From Ailanthus altissimus (Eukaryota; Streptophyta; Magnoliopsida; Sapindales; Simaroubaceae): a DNA stretch of 64,000 nt. The notes beneath the pieces are model-generated. The model was not told the origin of the DNA, searched no databases, and saw nothing but the letters and a program-made list of their open reading frames with translations. Positions 36,229 to 47,625 of the stretch are shown here, in pieces; the first letter of the stretch is position 1, and every line of letters starts with the position of its first letter. Position numbers and translations under genes: made by a program. The stretch spans positions 15,907,501 through 15,971,500 of the forward strand of contig OX327711.1 in the NCBI GenBank assembly GCA_946807835.1, given 5' to 3'.

Positions 36229-37458
36229 ATGACAACTCTTAATGATGAGATAGAGAATTTCAATGGGCAGAATGGTTTTAATTTATAGAAGGTAATGATT
36301 ATAACTCTACTAGTGAGTCAAGGGTTAGATTCAGTTATTAAAGAAACCCCAGCAACTATTAGTGAAGAGAAAAAACCTGTGAAGCCTGCTGAGTTAGATA
36401 AAGAAACAATTCAAAAGAGAGTCTACAGTACCATAGTCTTATTGTTAAGTAATGATGTATTAAAGGAAGTGGCTAGAGAGAAGACAATAATTGGCCTATA
36501 GAAGAAGCTTGATACTCTTTACATGAAGAGGTTATTGACGAATCGTCTGTATATCAAGAAGAAGTTGTAACAGTTGTTTATGGTTGAAGGAACTTTAATA
36601 AGAGACCATATTAATGCATTCAACAAGATAATCATAGATCTTGAGATAATAGACATCAAGATCAACAATGAAGACAAAGCCATCATTCTATTATGTTTAT
36701 TGCCCTTAATTTATGAGCACTTTTTGGATATGCTCATGTTTGGTAGGGAGACTTTAATAATGTCTGATGTTAAAGTCTTATTAACTCAAAAGAATTGAGG
36801 AAAAGATTAAATTTAGTAGTGCAATAAGTTTAGTTGTAAAAGGAATGAAAAATAACAAATCAAGGGGTAAATCCAAGAAGTATTATCTATGCAAAAAAGA
36901 ATGACACTTGATAAGGGGTTGTCCAAAAATAAAAGGGGATGAAAATTGTAGAAACATTAATAGCCTTTAGTGAGAAGTATGCTAGGGAATGGATACTAGA
37001 TTCTAACTATAATATCTATATATGCCCTGATAGATCTTTATTTATTAATTACGAATCCATTAGAGATGAAGTGCTAATTGGTAATGATATGACTAGTGAA
37101 GTCATGAGAATTTGTGACATAAGGATAAAGATACATGATGAAAAGACAATGAAGTTACTTAGTGTAAGACATGTTCCTAGAGTTAGAGGGAATTTGATAT
37201 CTCTATGATAGTAATGAAAGGTGAGAAGCACAAAGGGATATATATGCTTGATAAGATGGCTATAGGTGGCTTAACATGGGTTGTTAAAGAAATGCAAACC
37301 ATAAGGCAGCATAGAAGATTTTGCTTATCGTTGTAATAGAGGTCGAAAAACAATGCATGGAAAAGGTGCTAATGGCAAGAATAACTTTCAATCATTGAAG
37401 AATTATATTTATGGTGTCAAAAAAGACATGGAAGATCACAAGAAGAAGGCTATCCTAG
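36229..37458 (+). pseudogene. Copia gag and protease remnant
   Basis: An ATG at 36229 opens a copia Gag (MTTLNDEIENFNG) with a stop in the first 20 codons and several later. Gag segments at 36295-36501 and 36574-36798 show the UBN2-type sequence (ILLCLLPLIYEHFLDML). A zinc-knuckle relic (YYLCKKE...HLIRGCPK) is near 36880-36920. The protease at about 36970-37200 has EWILDSN where the active site should be D-S/T-G, and keeps LSVRHVPRVRGNLISL. The remainder of pol is lost. A possible tRNA-Met primer site is TGGTATTATTGC near 36117. Confidence 0.8.
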
Positions 37459-37968
37459 TGTCACATCCCACATTAAATACAAATTTGGTAGATTTTGAGT
37501 ATATAAGGATAGATATGTAGTATTACCTAACAGACTAGTATTTTAGGTCAATGACAAGCGCCCGGGTCGTGACAAATGGTATCAAAGCAAACTTAAAATC
37601 TTATTCTTATGTGGGCCCCTAAAATCACCTAAATAGAGACTGTCACATGGGATGTTGTTCCTTCATGCTGCTAGGGGGATGGGTAATACGAGCCAAGTGG
37701 GCTTTAAAAATCTTATGTCTTGAGCCTTAATAGAGATTGCCACGTGGGTACTAAGTTCCCTAGCTCTAAGGGGATGGGCAATACGAGTCAAGTTGGTCCT
37801 TGAGTTTGAGCCACACCATAACGAGGGTGTCACATGATTGGGCGAGGGAAAATATCACGTCCCATATCGAATAAAAATTGGGTAGATGTTGAGTATATAA
37901 GAGTGGGTATACAACATTACCTAACAAGCTAGTCTTTTAGGTCAATGGCAAGCACCTAACCGGTGACA
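37459..37968 (+). mobile_element. TRIM (miniature LTR retrotransposon)
   Basis: Two 116-bp terminal direct repeats at 37459-37574 and 37853-37968 share TTGAGTATATAAG, ACATTACCTAAC-like and TTTTAGGTCAATG blocks. The first has TG...CA ends; the second starts TA. A primer site TGGTATCAAAGC (tRNA-Met) sits two bases after the first repeat, and GGGCGAGGGAAAA precedes the second. The 278-bp interior is non-coding. Flanks CCTAG and CTAAG are only partly alike, so the target duplication is uncertain. It lies inside the copia pol remnant. Confidence 0.85.
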
Positions 37969-38131
37969 CTAAGCAAGAAATATTCGTACCTTTAAAGACT
38001 AAATTAACATGCCTAAGATGAGTTAAGTCTAGACGAAAACTTAACTGGCGATAGCTCTAAGTGATAGAGCATTGGTGTGGATGGATCCTAGAAGGCCTAT
38101 TATAGAGAGATTTTGAATTAAAAGAGGGGTT

Positions 38132-38690
38132 TGTTAGAATTAGCGATTCAAAATTGTGTTTGAAGCATAATTTTGGGTTGAAATCTAATAAGAAGTTAAC
38201 ACAAAGTTGAGTACGCATCGGACGTACAAAAAAGGAACAAAATGGATGCAAAAGCAAAGATAGACATTCCAAGTATAAACTCCCTAGCTGTGAACACTAG
38301 AATGCTGTGACAAAAATTCCAAAATCTCCGACACTATGGCGATAGACTTACAACTCTATAGAGATATAAAACGGTCGCACCAACACTGTAACATTCATCC
38401 ATTAGTGCCATAGTGTAAAACAAAAAGGGAAAGTCTATTTTTTTAACTCGAATTGACTTCTTTAAGTGAGATTTGGACTCTTACATATGGACTCTTATTC
38501 TAACTAGATAACTAGGTTTAGTGTTTCTAGATACGTTTTTAATGACATTATATAAACTCTTCTAATCCCTTAACATTCATCAAGTATTAAAAATCATTAG
38601 AAAAAAACTCTAAGAGAGAATATAAAAAGCTAGAAAGCCTTGATCGCCGAGTTTGCAAGAGAGTACCATTAAGGTCAGCAGTACATGACC
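38132..38690 (+). repeat. 3' LTR of the nested copia element, truncated
   Basis: It starts TGTTAGAATTAGCG after the polypurine tract and follows the 5' LTR order until about 38690, where homology stops before the primer-site end. Confidence 0.7.
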
Positions 38691-38858
38691 AATAAATTAG
38701 TTTGGTCTATTGTATTTTACTATCAAAATTGAACTTTAATATCCCAATTTATTTTTTTAATAAATAATTTAATTAAACTTTAAGAATTATACTGATAATA
38801 ACTTTTTTTATTATAAATTACATGGGATTACACTACTGATATTATATCAGATATACTA

Positions 38859-40158
38859 CTGATTTATAGGGATGGCAATAGGGCCAGGCAAGGGCGAGGA
38901 GGCATTTCCCATACTCGACCTTTTTTTTATTTTAAGTCTCATCTCCACCCTATTCCACATAAAAATTTAGTAAGACGGAGATGGAGAATCTCTATATGGG
39001 GAATGATTTTTTCATCCCCGCCCCATTCTCTATTTTTATTAATATTAAATATTAATTTATATTCACAAATTTTAATAATATAATATTAATCTATATTATA
39101 ATAAAAAAAATCAAACTAACAAGCTAGAATAATATGATAATATCCTTAAATAATGTGAATAATAAATAAATTTTTAAGTAAATAATAAATAAATCAAAAA
39201 TTAAATAATAATTTAGTGCATAGTATCATTGATCTTCCTATTAATTACTTCATCTTCTGTTAAAAGTCATGAGATTGAGACTTCATTCTTAAAAATAAAT
39301 AAACTATTTTTTGCTTCTTATTGATTTTTTTAAAATAATGTAATAAATAGTTTAACATAATTAAACTTACAAGAAATTAGACTAAAGTTTATCTCTATCA
39401 ATATCTCCAATAAATGTATGACATTAAGTTTTTGTAAAATAACTTAAATCTAAACTAGATAATAAAAATAAACTATATAAGAACTAGTTGGTTAAAATCT
39501 AATAAAATAAAAAATTAATTTTTTACAAATAATAAATAATTATATATCATACCTTTAATATTTTCATAAACAATATTGAGCAAACATCAAAGCTTTTAAT
39601 GTCTTGAATGGAATCTGTTACAATGAGAACTTACAAATTACTATTTGTACTAAATGTAGATTTAGATGCTATCAAAACTAATTTTGTTGTAGTTTTGAAT
39701 TTTGTACGTGAGACAAGAAAGTAAGTTTTGTGAGAGGACAAAGAGAGCAACTGTGTGAATTTGATAAGTGTCTGAGAGAATAAAATTAATGATAGTTGAC
39801 GGCTTAACTCAAAAATAAAAATTTTTAATACTAGATTTTATGTTTTTTGTTAAATATTTTTAGTTTTTATTAATAAAATTATATTATTAAAATATTTCTT
39901 AGTAACTTAATTAAATACAAATTATAAAATAAAAATTTCTAAACTATATAACTATATACTAAAAATGACATTTAATACATTCACATAAAATGAGGCGCGG
40001 GGCAGGAATGGGGGGAGGCTTAATCCCATTCCTGTCCCATTACTAATTCGGGGAATAATATTTTCTCATGTCCCACCCAACTTTTACAAATATTACCTGA
40101 TTCCCACCCTTATTCGGGGTACGGCCCCATGGGACATTTTGCCATCCCTACTGATTTA
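38859..40158. mobile_element. Non-autonomous hAT-type element with 8-bp TSD
   Basis: The element proper is 38867-40150 (1,284 bp). It has perfect 12-bp terminal inverted repeats TAGGGATGGCAA and is flanked by an exact 8-bp duplication CTGATTTA (38859-38866 and 40151-40158). No transposase frame is present. Termini of this kind and 8-bp duplications are typical of hAT transposons. Confidence 0.92.
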
Positions 40159-40973
40159 CACTCAGACTATACTATTGGGTATTGTTTGGGATCAACACGT
40201 ACAACTCTAAGGTATATTCCCACCCGAACTACACTACCGGAACCACCTGAACTGCATTACCATAACCACCCGAACTGCACTACCAGAACCACGTGAGCAA
40301 CACTTACAACTTTAAACACATTCCGCCCAGATTAAAACGCTCCCATAAGAGAGGAGGAACTCAACTAGCCTTGGCATTTGTTAAGATACTCGAACCCTCG
40401 ATTTTGGCAAGCACCCTACATGCAATACCCCAATTTATTAAAAAGATAAAATATACTTCAAACACCAATAATAAATAGCAATTTAAGGCATTACAATAAA
40501 CATCATTTGTTTTTCATTATAAAAGTAATGTAGCAATAATCCCACTCTCGGCTTAACGATGGTCATCACACCATTAGTTTAACTAACGTATATGCTTTTT
40601 TTCATCCATTCTTGGCACGCCGAAGTATTTATGTGTATGTATTGATATTACATGAATTTTTTATTCATTATCTTGCCATTACATTTTTTTTCCTCAAATG
40701 ATATTTTATAGATCTTAAAACTTTAAAACTTGAATTACTCTTGGAGTGTATTCTTTGTTATCATATAACTTTCTCGTAAAAACTTATCCCATTTCACAAT
40801 ATGATGAATCATCCGATGTTATCAAGTTCAACCTCATCTTCTCTTCTATGTGAATCATGCACATCATTGGTCTTATTCTCAAAACTATTAGAAAAGAAAC
40901 ATTGGTTGACCTTTTATATATCACTTAATCCATTCACATTAACCACATCATGTGCATTCTCATCATTATAAAC
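40159..40973. other. Non-coding spacer between two hAT-type elements
   Basis: Contains CCACCCGAACTGCACTACC-type short repeats at 40225-40295. The 61-codon open frame at 40293-40478 has no recognisable domain. Nothing else is supported. Confidence 0.4.
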
Positions 40974-43900
40974 ATGCTCATTAGAGATGGTAAGTGGGCC
41001 GTGCCGGGCTGGTATGACCCAAGAACATTGGGCCCATATGGGCTGTCGTGTTGAACCAGCCCAGGCGCAAACATTATTCGTGCTATGTCGACTCAATCAC
41101 GACAGCTGAAAATTAGGCCCAGTACGGCCCATGAGCATGGCCCACTGTGGGCCTTACCGTGGGCCACAAAAAATAATTAATATTTAAAAAAAAGTTATTT
41201 TAAATTAAAATAAAAAAGTAGAAAGTAAAAATTAATATTATTATGGCAGGGTCATGTATCTTCTCCTTTTGTCATTGCTACAATACCTGTAATTTTAAAT
41301 TTTAATTTTTTTAGCATTCAATTATTTAAATTTGAGAACATTTTTCTTTTAGTTTTTATTCATTTTGTTTCATACACATTTGACAAAATTGATATTATAA
41401 TATTTAATGTGATTGAAATTAAAATTAGAATTTAAATTGTAAATATTTAGTAAATTTAAATTTTGAAATTTGAAATTTGAAATTGAAATTTGAATTAAAA
41501 CATTTAACATAATTAGAATGGAATTTGAATTATAACATTTAGCGTAATTAAAATTTGGATGGGAATTGAAATTGAAATTATAACATTTAACATAATTGGA
41601 ATTAGAATTTAAAATTAATTATAATATTTAACCTAATTAGAATTGGAATAACATTTAACATTAATGAAATTGAAATTGGATTCATAATTATAACAATAAC
41701 GTAATTAAAATTAAAATTGGATTTGGAACTATCACATTTAACATAATTGAAATTGAATATGGATTTGGAGTTATAGCACTTAACATAATTAAAATTGAAA
41801 TTAGATTTAGAGTTATAACATTTAACATAATTAAAAATGAAATTAGATTTAAAATTATAACATTTAACGTAATTGAAATTGAAATTATAATATTTAATGT
41901 AATTAAAATTAAAATTAGATTTAAAATTATAACATTTAACGTAATTCGAATTAAAATTAGAACTTGAATTATAATATTTAACGTAATTAGAATTGAAATT
42001 AAAATTATAACATTTAACATAAAATTGAATTTCAGAAATGATAATATTTAACGTAATTGAAATTAAAATTAGATTTGAAATTATAACATTTAACGTATTT
42101 GAAATTTAATTTTTAACATAATTGAAATTGGAATTAGAATTGAAATTATAACATTTAACGTAAATAAAATTGAAATTAGATTGAGTATTATAACATTTAA
42201 CGTAATTAAAATTGAAATTAGATTTAGAATTATAACATTTAAGGTAATTGAAATTAAAATTGGATTTGGAATTATAACATTTAATATCATTGAAATTGAA
42301 AATTGAATTATAAAATTTAATGTAATCGAAATTGAAATTGAAATTAGATTTGAAATTATAAAATTTAATGTAATTGAAATTGAAATCAGATTTGGAATTA
42401 TAACATTCTACGTAATTGAAATTAAAATTAGATTTAAAATTATAATATTTAATGTAATTGAAATTAAAATTAGATTTTGGAGTTATAACATTTAACATAA
42501 TTGGAATTAAATTTTGAATTATAACATTTAACGTAATTGGAATAGAAATTAAAAATTAAATTATAACATTTAGCGTAAATTGAAATTGGAATTGAAATTA
42601 TAATATTTAACGTAATAGATATTGAAATTGGATCTGAAATTATAACATTTAACGTAATTGAAATTATAATTCAATTTAGAATTATAAAATTTAATGTCAT
42701 TGGATTTAAAATTTAGAATTTGAATTATAATATTAACGTAATTGGAATTGAAATTGAATTTAGAATTATAACATTTAACATAAAATTAAATTTAGAATTA
42801 TAATATTTAACGTAACTGAAATTAAAATTAGATTTGAAATTATAACATTTAAAGTAATTGAAATTGAAAGATTTAAAATTATAATATTTAACGTCATTGA
42901 AATTGGAATTGGAAATGGAATTGAAATTATAACATTTAATGTAAATGAAATTGAAATCGGATTTAGTATTATAATATTTAATGTAATTGAAATTGAAATT
43001 TAAATTAGATTTGGAATTATAACATTTAACTTAAAATTGGATTTGGAATTATAAAATTTAATATCACTGGAATTGAAAATTGAATTATATCATTTAATGT
43101 AATTGGAATTGAAATTAAATTTAAAATTATAAAATTTAACATAATTGAAGTTACAATCGAATTTGGAATTATAACATTCTACGTAATTGAAATTAAAATT
43201 AGATTTAAAATTATAACATTTAATGTAATAGAAATTAAAATTAGATTTGGAGTTATAACATTTAACGTAGTTGGAATTAAATTGTGAATTATAACATTTA
43301 ACGTAATTGGAATAGAAATTAAAAATTGAATTATAACATTTAGCGTAAATTAAAATTGGAATTGAAATTATAATATTTAACATAACAGATGTTGAAATTG
43401 GATCTAAAATTATAATATTTAACGTAATTGAAATTATAATTAAATTTAGAATTATAAAATTTAATGTCATTGGAATTAAAATTTAGAGTTTGAATTATAA
43501 CATTAACGTAATTGAAATTAAAATTGAAATTGAAATTATAACATTTAATGTAATTAAAATTGAAATTATAACATTTAACGTAATTAAAAGTGAAATTGGA
43601 TTTGAAATTATAACATTTAACGTAATTGAAATTAAAATTGAATTTTAAATTACAACATTTAACTTGAGGGTGTTTGAATTTGCTTGAGTATAGATTAAAA
43701 TCATATAAATAAATACAAAGTCATTGACTCATTTGCTAAATTTTTATTTCAATTATATATATTTTTTTGCCATAATAAAATCATATTTCAACATGTACTA
43801 CCAAATTGTTTAAAATTATAATTTATAATTACAATTTTAATTATATGTACATTAATAGTAATTCTAATTCTAATTATAATTATGATAAAACCATAAATTT

Positions 43901-44372
43901 AATATAGTTATAATTAATAATAGCAATTAAAATATTTTAAAAAAATAGTTATTAATTTAATTGTATATTCATTTCTAACATAAAAATTAATTTGGGTAAA
44001 CATAAACATAATCATATATTGATCTATTGGTAAGATGTTTTCACTTAATATAATTTTTGGTCGTGAGATCTTGAGTTCAAGACCTCTTAGTCACAAAATT
44101 TGGTGGTAAATAGTGACACTATTGACGGGCCTTACGTGCTAGGCTATGTTACTTAGGCACGACACTAAAGCGTGCCATGCCAACCGACAACACACTACAG
44201 TACTGTACTGAGCCATGCCGTACTTCGATCACCCAATCGTCACCTTTAATGCTCATTTCACAGTACTGTAACGTGTCGTGCCGCGCTGTACCAACCTACA
44301 ACACACTACAATATCATGCTGAGCCATATCATGCTTCAGTCGCCCAACCCAATTATCACCTCTAATGCTCGT
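40974..44372. mobile_element. Second hAT-type element filled with minisatellite
   Basis: The left end is TAGAGATGGTAA at 40982 preceded by ATGCTCAT (40974-40981). The right end is TTATCACCTCTA at 44364 followed by ATGCTCGT (44365-44372), a 7-of-8 match. GC-rich subterminal sequence (GGGCCGTGCCGGGCTGG at the left, CGTGCCGCGCTG at the right) lies just inside both ends. An earlier version of the right end occurs at 44248, followed by a perfect ATGCTCAT at 44249-44256. No transposase. The middle is the AT-rich array at 41440-43660. Confidence 0.75.
41440..43660. repeat. AT-rich minisatellite array
   Basis: Dozens of variable copies, mostly 40-55 bp, built from TTATAACATTTAACGTAATT followed by GAAATTGAAATTAGATTTGAAA-like runs. 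A higher-order duplication offset by 771 bp is visible: TAACATTCTACGTAATTG at 42401 and 43172, with the following 340 bp matching in order. Long minus-strand open frames here translate to Asn/Phe/Ile/Leu repeats and are products of the array. Confidence 0.93.
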
Positions 44373-45999
44373 TTCGCTAACTATCATGAGTTGAGTTGTC
44401 GATAAATCTTATAGACGAATATTAATAGTCAACTATAATTTTGAAATATTTTGTATTATTGGGACTATATTACTCATTTGATTACTAATTACTAACATTA
44501 GGTGGTTATGATAAAGTTGTCTCTTCTTAAGGGAACCCATATATCCCCGTCACATGTTGGAGCTCTAAAATTCAAAATTATATATATGGCGGTAAAATTT
44601 ATTATATTAGCTCCCCTGAATGATTGCACATCTTTATCATTCTGAATTACTATTGGTTTCAATTTCAGCATCATTGCGGGCACAAAGATTCTTATAGTCT
44701 GTATTGAGAACAAAATTAATTCTAATTGCACCACATATTGTATAAAGAAGCTATTAATAATTCATGTTCCTCAAAACTAAATTATCCATGTTTTGCTTGC
44801 GACTTGGCGATTGAATCACACAACCGCTTTCTTCGCGATTTTTTAGGTTTTTTTTCTAATCTCATTTGGCAGCCCAAAATATAGATCTAATTTATAGTGC
44901 ATTGTATTACACTAAATCTATGTTTTTATATTCATATATTTGCTCAATAAAATAAATATTTATATTACGTCTAACTAATCTAGTTTTTAAAAGTATAATT
45001 TAAAATAACAAAAATAAAAGCAATGGATTAACAATAGAATAATCTTACTTTTACTTTTAAGTCATCGGAATAAGAGTGCAATATTTTTGATGAAAAATTG
45101 TCAATTTAATTCCTAAAGTGATTGAATTATCTAGTTAATCCCCGTATTTTTTACTTCAATTTATTCTTATCTTTTTGAAAAAATAATATATGAAATATAC
45201 TATTTGAGGACAGTAAGAAAAAAAAAGATAAATTTTATATAAGACTATTTAATAATAATTAGACATATCAATTCACTTTATTGCCTTAAAAAGAACTAAT
45301 TATGTAATTTATCTAAACTCCAAGAACTAAATTGACAATTCTCGTATTTTAGAGTGTATTCACTAATAGTTTGGAGTGTAAATTTAGGTCTCTATTCACT
45401 ATATAGTTTGTAGTGTTTTTTTATGTATTATGGTTCTGAGAGCTAAACTAAATGAAACAACAAACGAGGGCATTTTGGTCAACTTCTAGAGTATTTGGCT
45501 ATAATATTTTAATAACGTAATTTAGAGCTAAATTAGAAATTGCCAAAAATTTTGAGCTACCCTGAAAATCTCATAAATTGGGAAAGAATTTAGGAGATAA
45601 TTCCACTGTAGCTTTATATGCATCTCTATACGCTGCTTTCTTAGCAGAGCCTCTGCATTTCATCAATTCTGTGCTACCATTGCATCAAGCAAGGACTTGG
45701 ATATTTTAATTAACTTATTGCTTAAAGGAAATGATACATAAATTACTTGTTGCAATAGAAAACTATAGTCATTCTGTTAGAGCTGGTGCCCGTAGTTTTA
45801 CTAATTTCACCAATTAACGTACCTCGCTTCAGGAGATAGTAATCTCTAAATTATAATGATTTTGCTTATATATATAAAAGGTAAGATTAACCGCATATAT
45901 TACTTTAACACTACAAGATCTGATTCACATCTAAAATTTTGATAACAAAAATTGCAACACACAGTGTGTACTGAGAAACCATCAAGCTGCCTAGAAAAT
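44373..45999. other. Spacer and 3' flank of the receptor kinase
   Basis: No supported gene. The open frame at 44498-44734 (minus) has no domain I recognise. The 3' untranslated region of the kinase presumably lies within the last few hundred bases before 46000, but no clear polyadenylation site was assigned. Confidence 0.4.
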
Positions 46000-47625
46000 T
46001 CATCGAGCATTGCATGTTGTAATTGTCACCTCGTTAATGGAAGACAATGTACCTATGTTATATGAATCTGGTTTTTCCCGAGGTTTCCTGATAACAAATG
46101 TGGATTGCTTTGGAGAAGGAAGAGGTGTTTCATTGCTTAACATAAAAACGGCAGTCCATATGTCAGGCCTTTCTCTTGCATCATCTTGCACGCATAATAG
46201 CCCGACTTGGATGCACCGCAAAATTTCATGAGCGGGACATAAATTGGCAATGGATGAGTCAACTATTTGTAGGGCCTTCCCATCTCCCCACAGTTCCCAC
46301 GTCTAGTTTCAAATTCCATTACGTAACAGTAAAGTTAAGAACTTAAAATGTAAGTTTAAACTGATGTTGATAAATGAAGCATGAAGAAAAGGGCGGCAAC
46401 TTACATATTTTATCAAATTTGAGAAGGGGTCATCAGGGAAGAAGCTCCCATTCTTCTTTCCACTTATGATCTCTAATATTAGGACTCCGAAACTGAAGAC
46501 ATCTGATTTCATTGAGAAGATGCCGTATAATACATACTCTGGGGACATGTAACCACTGCATACCACATATATTATTGAAATTTGGTTGAGCATACTCGAA
46601 GTGCATTCACATGATTTACACGCTATAAGGATGTTGCTAACAATTGAATTTTTAGTTTAAGAGTTCAAAATGTGTTTTGTGTACTTACAAAGTTCCAACC
46701 ACTCTTTTGGTATCTGCTTGGGTTTGATCTCCACCAAATATTTTTGCAGTCCCAAAATCTGAAATTCTGGGTTTCATCTCTCCATCTAGAAGAATATTAC
46801 TAGCTTTTAGGTCTCTATGAACAATTCTTAACCTGGAATCTTGGTGAAGATAAAGGATCCCTCGAGCAATTCCTAAAATTATATCAAAGCGCATTTTCCA
46901 ATCCAAGAGCTGTTTTCTTGATTCATCTGCTTTTATTCACATTGTATAACATATTTAAAAATTAGACACATAAACTGTAAGAAAACGTCAAGTTCTTGGT
47001 TAAGGGGTCATACCAAAGATAAAGTAGTCCAAGCTTTTGTTAGGCATAAACTCATAAATTAACATACTCTCATCTTCTTCTATGCAACAACCCAAGAGCC
47101 TTACAAGATTTCTGTGTTGAAGTTTTGCAATCACCGAGACCTCATTTTTTAATTCCTCAATTCCTTGTCCTGAATTCTTTGATAACCTTTTGACTGCTAT
47201 CTCCTGTCCATTAGGTAATTGACCCTGTATAGCCAATTTAAATTGCACTAACATCAGTTCTCAGGTTAACCAGCTCTGGAATTTCAATAATCGATTTTAA
47301 ATAGAGTAAGAGTAAGATTGTCCTCACGCTTGACATGTAAAAAGCTGAAAATCGGAAATTCACCCCGGAAAGAAAAAAGAAACTAGCAAGCTATATAAAA
47401 AATTTTGCCTCACTCCAAAATGATAAGAAATTACCTTGTGAACTAGGCCAAAGCCTCCTCGTCCAAGCTTGTTAGCGGATGAAAAATTATCTGTTGCAGC
47501 AATTACAGTACTAAGTTTGAACAATGTCAATTCAGTATTCCCACCTCCTTCACTGCTGTTTGCTTCAGGAAAGCCTCCATGATTAGACAAACTAGTTGTT
47601 TGGTGCCTTTGTCTCTTCGTCTTCC
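46000..47625 (-). other. Exons 3-7 of the receptor kinase: kinase domain
   Basis: Exon 3 (47625-47435) carries the juxtamembrane part and glycine loop. Exon 4 (47224-47014) carries the catalytic Lys and hinge. Exon 5 (46926-46689) carries HRD and DFG, exon 6 (46555-46405) the SPE motif, and exon 7 (46302-46000) the C-lobe and the tail ending [14 protein letters not shown]. The TGA stop is at 46002-46000. Confidence 0.9.

Larger units (their letters stand above)
33396..38690 (+). mobile_element. Copia element nest (5' LTR, gag-protease remnant, 3' LTR)
   Basis: The 5' LTR is split: 33396-33788, then 35676 to about 36114, interrupted by a solo LTR. The 3' LTR starts at 38132 (TGTTAGAATTAGCG) after a polypurine tract AAAGAGGGGTT and is truncated near 38690. 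Corresponding blocks (CTTCTTTAAGTGA, GGACTCTTA, GAGAGT) occur in both in the same order. Gag and protease are present but most of integrase, RT and RNase H is deleted. LTRs of this family recur in minus orientation at 48131-49062, 51558-52590, 54900-55812 and 56470-57977. Confidence 0.75.

Noticed and set aside
37454..37973. Clean 5-bp target duplication for the TRIM
   Set aside because: CCTAG and CTAAG match at only three of five positions; the TRIM call rests on its LTRs and primer site instead.
41688..43470. Long minus-strand frames rich in Asn, Phe, Ile and Leu
   Set aside because: They are translations of the AT-rich minisatellite in several frames, not proteins.
41440..43660. CRISPR array
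   Set aside because: Repeats are variable, contiguous and AT-rich without unique spacers, in a eukaryotic genome.
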